From contig JBEBUW010000157.1 of NCBI GenBank assembly GCA_040393065.1, positions 1 through 9,199 on the forward strand: a stretch of 9,199 nucleotides of DNA, read 5' to 3'. Made by a program: the position numbers and the translations under genes. This DNA is from JACCWM01 sp040393065. Its GTDB lineage: Bacteria > Myxococcota_A > Bradymonadia > Bradymonadales > Bradymonadaceae. How positions within the stretch are numbered: the first letter of the stretch is position 1; every line of letters begins with the position of its first letter. The notes beneath the pieces were generated by a model. It was not told the origin of the DNA, did no database searches, and worked only from the letters and a program-made list of their open reading frames with translations. Shown here piece by piece: positions 1-7,560 of the stretch.

Positions 1-39
1 GACGGGGGCCGGCCCTGTGTTTTCGTGGTTGTGGGGGCA

Positions 40-82
40 CAAAAATGCCCCGGCATGGTTGGTTGTATGCCGGGGCGTTTTT
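40..82 (-). terminator. Bidirectional intrinsic terminator
   Basis: A perfect 10-bp inverted repeat (GCCCCGGCAT at 47-56, ATGCCGGGGC at 67-76) encloses a 10-nt loop. It is followed on the plus strand by GTTTTTAC and on the minus strand by ATTTTTGTG, so it can end transcription from either side. It lies about 60 nt past the stop of the 1411-codon gene, where the end of the minus-strand unit is expected. The plus-strand T-run suggests that a convergent gene ends just left of the window. Confidence 0.85.
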
Positions 83-137
83 ACTTCCTGACCTGGAAGT
101 TTCTAACGAGATTTTTCTAAAAAGCGGTTTCTAAAAC

Positions 138-1793
138 TCAGTGCAAATTGTGGAACATCAAAAACGCCTCGGTGGGGGTGCGTTGCTGGTTGATGACATA
201 TTCCACCGCAACCGATGAGCCTGAATCGATCAGCATCTTGCCGAAGAATCCGCGCGTGCCGGTAAACGGGTTGCCGGTTTCTCCCAGTGCGCTTTTCGCC
301 CAGCCGTTTCCGGTCAGCGTGGCGGTGTACAAGGTGTGCCGTGTGGTGTCCTGGAAAATCACCTGCACGCGTCCGCCGTCGAATAAGCGCAAGACGACGC
401 CTTCTCCGATATCCGAGAGAACCCAGCCAGCGGCGTCATCACGTACGCCGTCCATGATCACCTGGGTCGACGAACCTTCCTTCCAGTACACGAGCGATGA
501 GCTGCTCGGATCCATGTAGGCAAGGTGGAGTTTATTCTCGCTGTCCATCGCGCCGGAAACGTACGGGCCCGAAGGAATTCCCAGAAATTGCGGCATGTCC
601 CAGGTGCCATTGTTTTCGATCCAGGCGACGTTTTTCAGGTTGTGATCGTAAAATACCAGCAGCATTCCATCCGATGTTTTCGTCAATTGGTTGAACAATC
701 CCGTGGCCTGCATGTAGCCCGGTTTGCTTGGAACTTCGGCAGGAGCGGTGGAGTTGTACAGGACTTGCGGTGTTTCGGGCAGCTCGTCCATCGCGGTGTC
801 AGAAGCGAAGCTGAGCGTGCGGATCTGGCTTTTTCCTTCGCCGGTGAGCGCCGTATAAACCACGTGAATCTGGTCGTCCTTGAGCAGCGCGGTGTTCCAG
901 TAGCCGGTATCATCCTCGCCATCCAGCGTGGCCGTAACGAAGCTGTATTCGCTGCCTGTGCTGGTGCCGCGCGCGTATTTCAGCGCCTTGTTTGTGATGT
1001 CTCGATAAAACACATGAAGGTTTGAGGAGTTATCCACCACAATGGCCGTGTGGGTTCCCACATGCGAATTGCCGCGATCACGGATACCACCGCGTGGGCC
1101 ATCGAGCGCGCCGGTTACTTCGCCATTGGCAGGGACGCCGTCTGCAAAATACCAGGTCGGTTTCAGCGAATCATCGAGCGTTGCAACCATCAGATCGCGG
1201 TAGGTCTGGTTGTAGGCGGCAACCGCCGTAACGCCTGCATTGCTTGCGATCGAAGCGTAGGAGCCGTGCCAGCCCATGGGCAGCGGCGGCAGTGGCTCGC
1301 ACTCACAGCTTGCGCCGGTAATTTCGCAGGTTGCGCTGTTGCCAACGCCCGCATTTTTTACGACCGGTGCCGTGCCTTTATCGCAAACTTTGCCGGCACA
1401 GGCGTCGGGAAGCGCCTGGCATTGGTTGCTTTCGTGGCAGCAGAATTTGCCTTCGCCGCAGCTGGTTCCGCCGCAATAGGCCTGGCATTCGCATCCGCCG
1501 TCCGTGCATACGCCGACCTGATCTGCGCCGCATTCCAGATCTGCGCATTCCGAATTATCGCTGCAGGCCGCCTGACAGGTTCCATTCTGGCAAATGCCGC
1601 TGGTGCAGTCTTCTTGTTTGGAGCAAGCCTGCGGAACGCACTGGCCAGAGCGGCAGACAAAACCGTCCAGGCAGGCTTCTTCGCATTTTTGGGCGTCTGT
1701 GCTGTTGGTGGCTCCATCACCGCAAGCGGCACTGAACATCAGCAGCAAGCAGGCGAGCAGGAGCAGGCTCAGGTGGTTCTTTTTGAGTTTCAG
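138..1793 (-). other. Second module of the fused frame: Cys-rich beta-propeller lipoprotein, possibly a separate gene
   Basis: From the CTG codon at 1793 (Leu861) the frame reads as a full lipoprotein: a basic n-region (LKLKKNH), a Leu-rich core and the lipobox SAAC with Cys884. Residues 884-1025 carry 25 cysteines, leaving 24 (an even number) for disulfides if Cys884 is lipidated. Repeated strands then follow, with a motif like 'D..G.lhl.YrD....L.y': NLHVFYRD (1118-1125), QIHVVYT (1168-1174), MLLVFYDHN (1237-1245), KLHLAYMD (1281-1288), RVQVIFQD (1335-1342). That is five or six blades of a beta-propeller. Its C-terminal GFF segment resembles that of the lipoprotein at 7557-8942. There is no ATG/GTG/TTG start at the signal. 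CTG with an AGGA 12 nt upstream is the only candidate, so separate translation is possible but weak. Confidence 0.6.
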
Positions 1794-4373
1794 GGTTTGT
1801 TGGATTCCTGTTCCGCGCAGGCCACGACGTACCAGAAGGCCCAGTCCGAGCAGCATGAACACGACGAGGTTTCCTGACTGTCCGCCCATGCCGGTTGCCG
1901 CGCAACCGCCACAACCACTGCTCGAGGCGGCAGTTACTGCATCGTCGACAAAAGACGATTCCAGCTCCTGGCGATGTACCGTGTATTGTGCCTGCGATTC
2001 GTAACCGGCACGGTCTCGTACTTCGGCTTCGATGCGGAAATTGGTCGGCATTTTGTCCAATTCCGGAGCCACCACATGGGCATGCGACCATTCTGTCCAC
2101 TCGCCGGCCAGGTCTTCGCCCACCAGGCGGTAGCGGAACATCAGGTGTTCTGCGCGATCGGCAGCGTCTTCACCTACCAGGGTCCACTGCGAACCCGAGC
2201 GCTCGATCGTGAGCGTAGGTTCTGCAAAGTCGATGACGACCGGCAGACGCGTTGGAACCTGCTGGGTACTTTCTGGAGCACCTGCCAGGCGCGCCCGAAC
2301 TTCCACCAGATGCTCGCCCTGCAGGGCCAGAACCGGGTCGTTGATCGTCAGCGAGGAGGTGGGCTGGTACAGGCTCCACAGGCCGTTGTTCAGGCGATAG
2401 CTAAATTCCAGCTCTGCCGGATCGTGGGCATGGAGCGTATCGCCCATGCCGACCAGATCGAGCTGGAGCACAGGTCGCACGATGCCGGACGGCAGCACGC
2501 GGCTCACATCGACTTTGTAATCTTGCACCACGCCGGTCACGCTCGCGACGAGCGGTGAGGTGCTCTTTTTCAGGTCGGCAAACAGAGCGATAAACGTGTT
2601 GTTATCAACGCTTGTGATGTCGTTTTGTTGCAGCACAACGCTGTAGCCCATCATTTCTGGAAGTGTGAACGAAACGTCCAGCATATCGCCCAGCATCGGC
2701 AGCGCTACGCCCATCAAGGTTGGCAGCAGATCGGCGATTTTTTCTTCGCTCTCCGCCATCAGTGCGTGTTTGGTCGGGCGGATATTTTTCAGCGCTTTGT
2801 CGATATCGCCCAGCACAATGCGGAGTTCACCACTACCATCCGGAGTCATGGCAATCGGTAATTCCAGATCGGAGCGCAGCGTGAACAGACGGACAAAACG
2901 TTCCTGAACAAAGGCGTACATGTGGATGTCGACGTCTTTCCAGTCCAGTGTGAACAATCCTTCTTCGATTTCAGCGGCGTTGCCATTTTGACGAACTTTG
3001 TTTGCGCCCAGCACAATATCCGGCGCATTTTGCGGAGCCAGCTGGATGTACATGGCGCGATCTCCGTCGGTCAGTTGCGTCAGGCTCGGCAGGAAAAGTG
3101 AAAACGCGGAGGTCGAAAGCATGTCGATGGTTTCACTGCCAATTTTCAAGCACAGTGCGCCACTTGCCCAGGTCGACCACATCAGATGCTGCAGAGCATG
3201 CTTATGCAGACCAAATCCCATCATGAATGGCGTTTGAGAACCTGGACGCACGTTGCCCGTAATCGTCGGGGAGAATGGAATCTGGGCAAACGACGGGCGA
3301 GTGGTCGGATCGACCGGTGCACAGCGCTCGAAATTTTCGGGCTGGAAGCCGGTGCGCAGGCCAAGCGCCAGGCCGGTATCTACTTTGAATTGATCGGCTG
3401 CGCGAACCATCACGTCCACACTGGCGTTTTCGGATTGCGTATACCCGCTGAGCAATTGGCCCAGCATCAGGCCGCCTTCCACGCCGAGCATTCTGGACAC
3501 GCATTCCTGGTTCGCATTGTAGCGGCAAATTCCTTCGCTCTGATTGCAGGTCGAGTTGTTCGGGCAAGCCGGCATGCCAGCACCACATGTCTGGCAGAGC
3601 TGCGCATCGAGCATACCACCGACCATGTTGTTGAGTTGATCGGTGACCATATCTTTGACGATGCCGCGGATCAGGCCTTTGCCAATATTACCGGCGGTGC
3701 AGCGCCAGCCGCCGCTCAGGGTGAAGTCGAGCTCGTCCATATCGGCTTCGATTTCTCCGACATTGATTTTCAAGTCTTTGGTCGGACTATTGGTGTCGAT
3801 CGTAAACTGGACAGGAATCGTCGCTGGGATTCGCGCTGCTTCATTGGATGCATTGCGCTTGTGCAGCTTGACATCGCATTCGGCCACCCCGACGACCGGA
3901 ATGTCATACCGGATGCTGAGCTTGTCATTGATATCACCGACTGTGAGACCGATTTCCAGCACATCGGTGGGCTGCGGCGTGATCTTGGTATCCTCGAGCG
4001 TCATCGACAGCTGACAACCCGGGCTGCCATCGTCGCAGGTTTCCGTCAGGCACAGCTCAGGATTACTCCCGGTGGATTTGGGCAGACAGAAGTTCAGACC
4101 ATCCGGCATAAATGTGGTCAGCAACTCCGGCACTTCATTGCCCAGAAAGTCCAGCCCGCTCTTGGTCAGACGGAGCTGGCCGCTCACCGGAACGGTCTTG
4201 TCGTAATGCGCAACCGGATAGGAACGCATTTCAAATCCTGCACAATCGCATCCTTCACTCGCGCATGAAGCCAGGAGTAGAGAGAATAGTGTCAACGTGT
4301 GGATGGGGCGCCAGGACCTGAAAAATTGCTGAGTTCGGGCGGTAAACGCATGGTAAGGCTTGTCGTCAAACAT
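138..4373 (-). CDS. Fused envelope protein: TULIP/BPI-like lipoprotein with Ig-like domains and MYXO-CTERM-like tail, joined in frame to a Cys-rich beta-propeller lipoprotein
   Basis: A 1411-residue frame opening at ATG 4373. Residues 25-37 form a lipoprotein signal ending in the lipobox LASC, so Cys37 should be acylated. Residues about 60-340 and 380-602 read like the two halves of a BPI/LBP-type TULIP protein. The N half opens with a Gly-Leu-Asp motif (SGLDF, 72-76), and Cys225 and Cys260 could form the disulfide seen in BPI N-domains. The C half has the hydrophobic helix ending SGALCL, an FLPSL strand, the lipid-facing LLPTLM..ALPML helix and the closing FTLP...FIALFADL. A Cys cluster is inserted at 260-291. 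Residues about 633-800 hold two Ig-like repeats. Residues 820-853 form a MYXO-CTERM-like tail. At 861-884 a second lipoprotein signal follows, then 25 cysteines (884-1025) and a propeller (about 1035-1411). Family assignment is from remembered pattern, not a search. The fusion may be real or may reflect a lost stop or a sequence error. Confidence 0.85.
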   Translation of the reverse strand: MFDDKPYHAFTARTQQFFRSWRPIHTLTLFSLLLASCASEGCDCAGFEMRSYPVAHYDKTVPVSGQLRLTKSGLDFLGNEVPELLTTFMPDGLNFCLPKSTGSNPELCLTETCDDGSPGCQLSMTLEDTKITPQPTDVLEIGLTVGDINDKLSIRYDIPVVGVAECDVKLHKRNASNEAARIPATIPVQFTIDTNSPTKDLKINVGEIEADMDELDFTLSGGWRCTAGNIGKGLIRGIVKDMVTDQLNNMVGGMLDAQLCQTCGAGMPACPNNSTCNQSEGICRYNANQECVSRMLGVEGGLMLGQLLSGYTQSENASVDVMVRAADQFKVDTGLALGLRTGFQPENFERCAPVDPTTRPSFAQIPFSPTITGNVRPGSQTPFMMGFGLHKHALQHLMWSTWASGALCLKIGSETIDMLSTSAFSLFLPSLTQLTDGDRAMYIQLAPQNAPDIVLGANKVRQNGNAAEIEEGLFTLDWKDVDIHMYAFVQERFVRLFTLRSDLELPIAMTPDGSGELRIVLGDIDKALKNIRPTKHALMAESEEKIADLLPTLMGVALPMLGDMLDVSFTLPEMMGYSVVLQQNDITSVDNNTFIALFADLKKSTSPLVASVTGVVQDYKVDVSRVLPSGIVRPVLQLDLVGMGDTLHAHDPAELEFSYRLNNGLWSLYQPTSSLTINDPVLALQGEHLVEVRARLAGAPESTQQVPTRLPVVIDFAEPTLTIERSGSQWTLVGEDAADRAEHLMFRYRLVGEDLAGEWTEWSHAHVVAPELDKMPTNFRIEAEVRDRAGYESQAQYTVHRQELESSFVDDAVTAASSSGCGGCAATGMGGQSGNLVVFMLLGLGLLVRRGLRGTGIQQTLKLKKNHLSLLLLACLLLMFSAACGDGATNSTDAQKCEEACLDGFVCRSGQCVPQACSKQEDCTSGICQNGTCQAACSDNSECADLECGADQVGVCTDGGCECQAYCGGTSCGEGKFCCHESNQCQALPDACAGKVCDKGTAPVVKNAGVGNSATCEITGASCECEPLPPLPMGWHGSYASIASNAGVTAVAAYNQTYRDLMVATLDDSLKPTWYFADGVPANGEVTGALDGPRGGIRDRGNSHVGTHTAIVVDNSSNLHVFYRDITNKALKYARGTSTGSEYSFVTATLDGEDDTGYWNTALLKDDQIHVVYTALTGEGKSQIRTLSFASDTAMDELPETPQVLYNSTAPAEVPSKPGYMQATGLFNQLTKTSDGMLLVFYDHNLKNVAWIENNGTWDMPQFLGIPSGPYVSGAMDSENKLHLAYMDPSSSSLVYWKEGSSTQVIMDGVRDDAAGWVLSDIGEGVVLRLFDGGRVQVIFQDTTRHTLYTATLTGNGWAKSALGETGNPFTGTRGFFGKMLIDSGSSVAVEYVINQQRTPTEAFLMFHNLH
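1806..1916 (-). other. MYXO-CTERM-like sorting tail inside the fused frame
   Basis: Residues 820-856 contain GCGGC, a Gly-rich spacer, a hydrophobic helix (LVVFMLLGLGLLV, 836-848) and the basic cluster RRGLRG. This is the usual plan of MYXO-CTERM tails, which direct surface proteins for C-terminal processing. Such tails normally end the protein within a few residues of the Arg pair; here the frame runs on for another 558 residues. The two CAA codons after Ile857 each differ from TAA by a single base, so one C/T change would restore a stop exactly where one is expected. Confidence 0.7.
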
Positions 4374-4444
4374 GGGCGCTTTCTCGTCGGTGAGCGTAAT
4401 CCAGTGAATATGAAGTGTTTCTGCAAAATACTATTCGTTATTTG

Positions 4445-5833
4445 TCAGCCATTGCGCAAGAGCTGTGCTGCGTTTTTTTGCAAGTACGCAAGGTAATACT
4501 CGGTTTCCCGCCCGCTCTCAATTTGTCCGTCGATGATATGTTCTTCCAACAAACTCTTCAACTCACCGATTTTCGGTCCAGGTTTGAGTCCAAGTCCTTT
4601 CATCAAGGCGCCGCCAATGCCTGAAGGAAGCACGGGGCGCAGGTTGTCGGCAGCTTTCAGGGTTTCGATGCGCTCGGTTAAATGTTCGAGCCGCTCCAGA
4701 GCTTCGCGGCGTCTGGCATCGATTCCGGTGGTTAAATCCGCTCGCGCGAATTCCAGCATGCTGTCGACATAGGGATCAAATTCTCGGACCAGACGGCGCA
4801 CGGCTGCATCGGACCAGTTTGTTTCATACTGCGGTGTGCGCCCGTGGTTACGAATGATGAAAGCGACTTCTTTTGCCGTCGCATTGTCGAGTGCAAACCG
4901 GCGCGCGATCCCCTCGAACAACAGCGCCCCCTGTTGTTCATGGCGATAAAAGGTCACGGTCTGATCTTCGGGATGTACCACGCGTGTCCAGACTTTGCCC
5001 ATATCGTGCAGCAGCGCAGCCCACCGCAGGGCATCGCGCTGTGGTGCTTGCTCGATCACCTGCAGTGTATGTTCCCAGATGTCTTTGTGATGCACCGGAC
5101 TGGTTTCATGGAATCCAACCAGTGAGGCTACTTCGGGCAGCAAGATCCCCAGAATTCGGACTTTGTGCAGAAACTTCAGCGCTTCTGCGACATGTTCGCC
5201 CTTGAGCATTTTCGTCATTTCCTGCAGCCAGCGCTCCCGGCTGATGTCCAGGATGTGGTCGGCGCGCTCATAGGCTGCCGCTTCCAGGCGTTCATCGACC
5301 TGGAATCCAAGGCGACTGATAAAGCGGCCGATGCGGAGAATGCGCAGGGGATCTTCCGCGAGCGTTTCCAGCGGATCGGCAACCACGCGTAGAACTCCTT
5401 TTTGGAGATCTTCCAGGCCGCCGTAGGGATCGATCAGATTGCCGTCGGCATCCAGTGCCATGGAGTTGATGCTGAAGTCGCGACGGCCCAGATCTTGCTC
5501 GATGGTATCGCCGTATTTTACGACTGGATGGCGGCTTCCGCGCCGATAGTATTCTTCGGAGCGGTAAGTCGTTACCTGGCAATCCTTGGGATAGCCCTCC
5601 TGGCGAGGGCCCTGTAAAACAGCGCCGACCGTGCCAAATTCAATGCCGACGTCGTAGTGCGTAAATCGTGCATTTTTGATGATCTGCAGTGATTCTTCCG
5701 GGCGTGCATTGGTACAAAAATCCAGGTCGTCGAGATGTTCAAGACCAATGCCCAACATCAGATCGCGTACGGCACCGCCGACCAAAAAGAGTTCTTTTCC
5801 GGCAGCATGAAAAGCATCAAAGAGTCGTTGCAT
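4445..5833 (-). CDS. cca: tRNA nucleotidyltransferase (CCA-adding enzyme, class II) with HD domain
   Basis: A 462-residue cytoplasmic enzyme of the class II nucleotidyltransferase family, which adds or repairs the 3' CCA of tRNA. Visible motifs: LVGGAVRD (17-24, nucleotide binding), DDLDFCT with catalytic Asp36/Asp38 (35-41), RRDFSINSMA (117-126), EDPLR (160-164, the base-selecting motif of class II enzymes) and RIGRFISRLGF (167-177). An HD-type domain follows (H248, H255, His276-Asp277, HEQQGA 298-303, NHGR 329-332); in relatives this carries phosphohydrolase activity. The C-terminal GPKIGELKSLLEE segment is typical of the family. The start is ATG 5833; its ribosome site is weak. It lies 161 nt after the TULIP gene and 71 nt before the fused gene, all in one direction. 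Some bacteria split CC- and A-addition between two such enzymes, so strict CCA specificity is not proven. Confidence 0.93.
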   Translation of the reverse strand: MQRLFDAFHAAGKELFLVGGAVRDLMLGIGLEHLDDLDFCTNARPEESLQIIKNARFTHYDVGIEFGTVGAVLQGPRQEGYPKDCQVTTYRSEEYYRRGSRHPVVKYGDTIEQDLGRRDFSINSMALDADGNLIDPYGGLEDLQKGVLRVVADPLETLAEDPLRILRIGRFISRLGFQVDERLEAAAYERADHILDISRERWLQEMTKMLKGEHVAEALKFLHKVRILGILLPEVASLVGFHETSPVHHKDIWEHTLQVIEQAPQRDALRWAALLHDMGKVWTRVVHPEDQTVTFYRHEQQGALLFEGIARRFALDNATAKEVAFIIRNHGRTPQYETNWSDAAVRRLVREFDPYVDSMLEFARADLTTGIDARRREALERLEHLTERIETLKAADNLRPVLPSGIGGALMKGLGLKPGPKIGELKSLLEEHIIDGQIESGRETEYYLAYLQKNAAQLLRNG

Positions 5834-5912
5834 TCGTTATCGCTTCAGTAAGTTTTTATGAAGATTGTTGAACGTAGATTGGCCGCGCTTTTGCGGCGCT
5901 TCTGTGTAACGT

Positions 5913-5984
5913 ACTGCCGCAAATCACACAACGATCCTCGTTGCTTTCGCGCTCTGCAACGCGCTCGGGTTGCGTGGCGGCAGT
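5913..5984 (-). other. 72-nt nested hairpin in the gap before cca
   Basis: Three nested stems occupy most of the 161-nt gap. The outer stem is ACTGCCGC/GCGGCAGT (5977-5984 with 5913-5920). The middle is CACGCAAC/GTTGTGTG (5969-5976 with 5925-5932). The inner is CGTTGC/GCAACG (5956-5961 with 5939-5944). The middle stem has a G-U pair in minus-strand RNA but an A-C mismatch in plus-strand RNA, favouring a minus-strand transcript. There is no T-run after it, so it is not a standard terminator. TTTTGCGG occurs on both flanks (5889-5896 and 5984-5991). It may be an mRNA processing or stability element, a small RNA or a small mobile palindromic repeat. Confidence 0.55.
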
Positions 5985-5994
5985 TTTGCGGGCG

Positions 5995-7560
5995 TTAGAA
6001 GCGAAGGAGCACGATGAGTGAGTCTTCACGGAGCTGGGTTCCGACGACTCGAAGTTGTGTGGTGGGATCGAGTGGGAGGGGAAGGCTGATTTGTCCGTCG
6101 AGGGCGATGAACATCAGGCGACGTGTCCAGTTGAGCGCTTTTTGCTGCGTGGGTTGCTCTGCCATCCAGGCTGATTCGAGCTGGATATTTTTGACATCTA
6201 CGGCATCGATTTCAAATCCGATCATACCCGGGATGTCTGCGCGTGGGATGAGCCCCATTTCGATGTCTGCCTGCACATTGACAAGGCGGACAAGGACGCC
6301 GTGAATTTCGGCGTAGAGATCGAGTGTGAGCCGGGGCCATTTCAATAGCAGATCGTTTTTGTCGACGCGAGCCTGCAGCGTGGGTAAGGAGCCCGGGCCG
6401 ATCGCGATCTGGGCCCAGGGGCCGATTTCTAAGTTTTCGAGGCCAAGGTCTTGTAGCCGCAAAATATCGGTTGGAATGACTTCGCGGTTTTCATCGGCCG
6501 GGCGCGGATCTTCCAGGCCGCGGCAGACAAAGCCGGCGGCTGTGGCGGCGTGCGCGAGGCGTTCCAGAAGTGGCACAGACATGGCCAGGCCTACATCCGC
6601 CTGAAATTGCGCGAGAAGTCCGGCAGAGATCGCGCCGGCAGGACGGAGGGGGGCGGCATCGAGACCGAGAGCCGGTGCACAGCCTGCTCGTTGCTGGCCA
6701 AGTGCAACATCGAGTTGGGCATCGAGTCCTTGTTCGTGAAACGAGAGTCCCTGCGAATCGGCGAGTTTTCCGCTGACCAGTAGAGCTCCGCGCCGATTTT
6801 CGAAAGCACTGATTCGGGATAGTTCGACGCGTCGGCGAATTAAACCCAGCGTATCAAGTGGGGATGCGCGAAAGGCGGCTTCAGCGGAGTTGAGCAGGGT
6901 TGTTTCCACGTAGTTTTGTAAGAGAGTGTCCAGGGGCTCGGCGTGTAACCAGGGCTGATCATGGAGCGATGTGCATTGCCCGAGGGTTCGCACGTTGGTT
7001 CCCAAGGTGACGATTTCTGCGGCGTCCTCCGGGCTTTGTCCGATCCCGAGCACAGGGCCTTCGGCCGTGTGTTCGATGCTGACGTTTGCGCGGATCGAGA
7101 GGGTTTCAAAGCTGACTTCAAAGCGACAAATTTGTACGGCATGGGCAGTTTGTACACGGATGGGAACGTAGACTCTGGGGCGCGAAAGTTTCATGGAAAC
7201 GGACGCTGAAAAGTCTCCGGTATCGACCTGAGGCATGACGGTCCAGTGTTCAATAGGCAGGTGTTGCTCCAGGGGGCCCAGTCGGATTTCGCGAGCCGGT
7301 TCAGTAATTTCAAGCGGGACGCCCTGAATGCTAAAACCTTGGGGCGAGGAACTTCGATACATCGATTCCAGGCCGGTCCAGGAAACCTGCATGCGTAATG
7401 CAGTCGGCTGCATGACCGGTGCCTGGGTAAAGCCGTCGCGCTCGCGAAACCGTATTTCGTCGCAGCCCGTTCCGAGTGTGCCCAGGCATACAATCACAGC
7501 AAGCCCGAGCGTAATCCGGCTGAAGTTTTGAGTTTGGAAAAAGGCGTTTGTCGTGATCAC
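5995..7560 (-). CDS. TULIP (BPI/LBP-like) lipoprotein
   Basis: About 521 residues from a GTG at 7560. A longer form from GTG 7575 adds five residues, but GTG 7560 overlaps the previous stop as GTGA and has GGATGGA at Shine-Dalgarno distance. Numbering here uses the shorter form. The signal peptide ends LGTGC (Cys33). The rest is beta-rich with no catalytic motif and parallels the first 600 residues of the 4373-138 protein. Both open with a Gly-Leu strand (SWTGLESM), both have a helix ending in Gly-x-x-Cys (LERLAHAATAAGFVC, with WASGALC in the other) that corresponds to the start of the C-terminal TULIP half, and both follow with amphipathic strands (LLLKWPRLTLDLYAEI, like LFTLDWKDVDIHMYAF). 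Both close with a hydrophobic strand (DSLIVLLRF). TULIP proteins bind lipids in a tubular groove, so envelope lipid binding is the inferred role. The Ig-like and MYXO-CTERM parts of its paralogue are absent. The family call is by eye. Confidence 0.8.
   Translation of the reverse strand: MITTNAFFQTQNFSRITLGLAVIVCLGTLGTGCDEIRFRERDGFTQAPVMQPTALRMQVSWTGLESMYRSSSPQGFSIQGVPLEITEPAREIRLGPLEQHLPIEHWTVMPQVDTGDFSASVSMKLSRPRVYVPIRVQTAHAVQICRFEVSFETLSIRANVSIEHTAEGPVLGIGQSPEDAAEIVTLGTNVRTLGQCTSLHDQPWLHAEPLDTLLQNYVETTLLNSAEAAFRASPLDTLGLIRRRVELSRISAFENRRGALLVSGKLADSQGLSFHEQGLDAQLDVALGQQRAGCAPALGLDAAPLRPAGAISAGLLAQFQADVGLAMSVPLLERLAHAATAAGFVCRGLEDPRPADENREVIPTDILRLQDLGLENLEIGPWAQIAIGPGSLPTLQARVDKNDLLLKWPRLTLDLYAEIHGVLVRLVNVQADIEMGLIPRADIPGMIGFEIDAVDVKNIQLESAWMAEQPTQQKALNWTRRLMFIALDGQISLPLPLDPTTQLRVVGTQLREDSLIVLLRF

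Noticed and set aside
6..15. GGGCCGGCCC palindrome at the left edge as a further terminator
   Set aside because: It is a self-complementary 10-mer without a loop. The window edge prevents seeing a larger structure.
1050..1877. 275-codon plus-strand frame, Ala-rich
   Set aside because: It is antisense to the Cys-rich and propeller region; its Ala/Phe/Ala pattern is the mirror of Cys- and Gly-rich codons.
3186..4268. 360-codon open frame on the plus strand
   Set aside because: It lies wholly antisense to the well-supported envelope gene, and its translation has no signal, motif or domain logic. It is a long shadow frame of GC-rich coding DNA.
138..4373. Treating the long frame as a frameshifted pseudogene
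   Set aside because: The frame is intact through 1411 codons and all recognisable domains are in the same frame. Only a missing stop between the modules is odd.
5882..5897. GCCGC/GCGGC hairpin as a terminator before cca
   Set aside because: The stem is only 5 bp and no T-run follows it on the minus strand.
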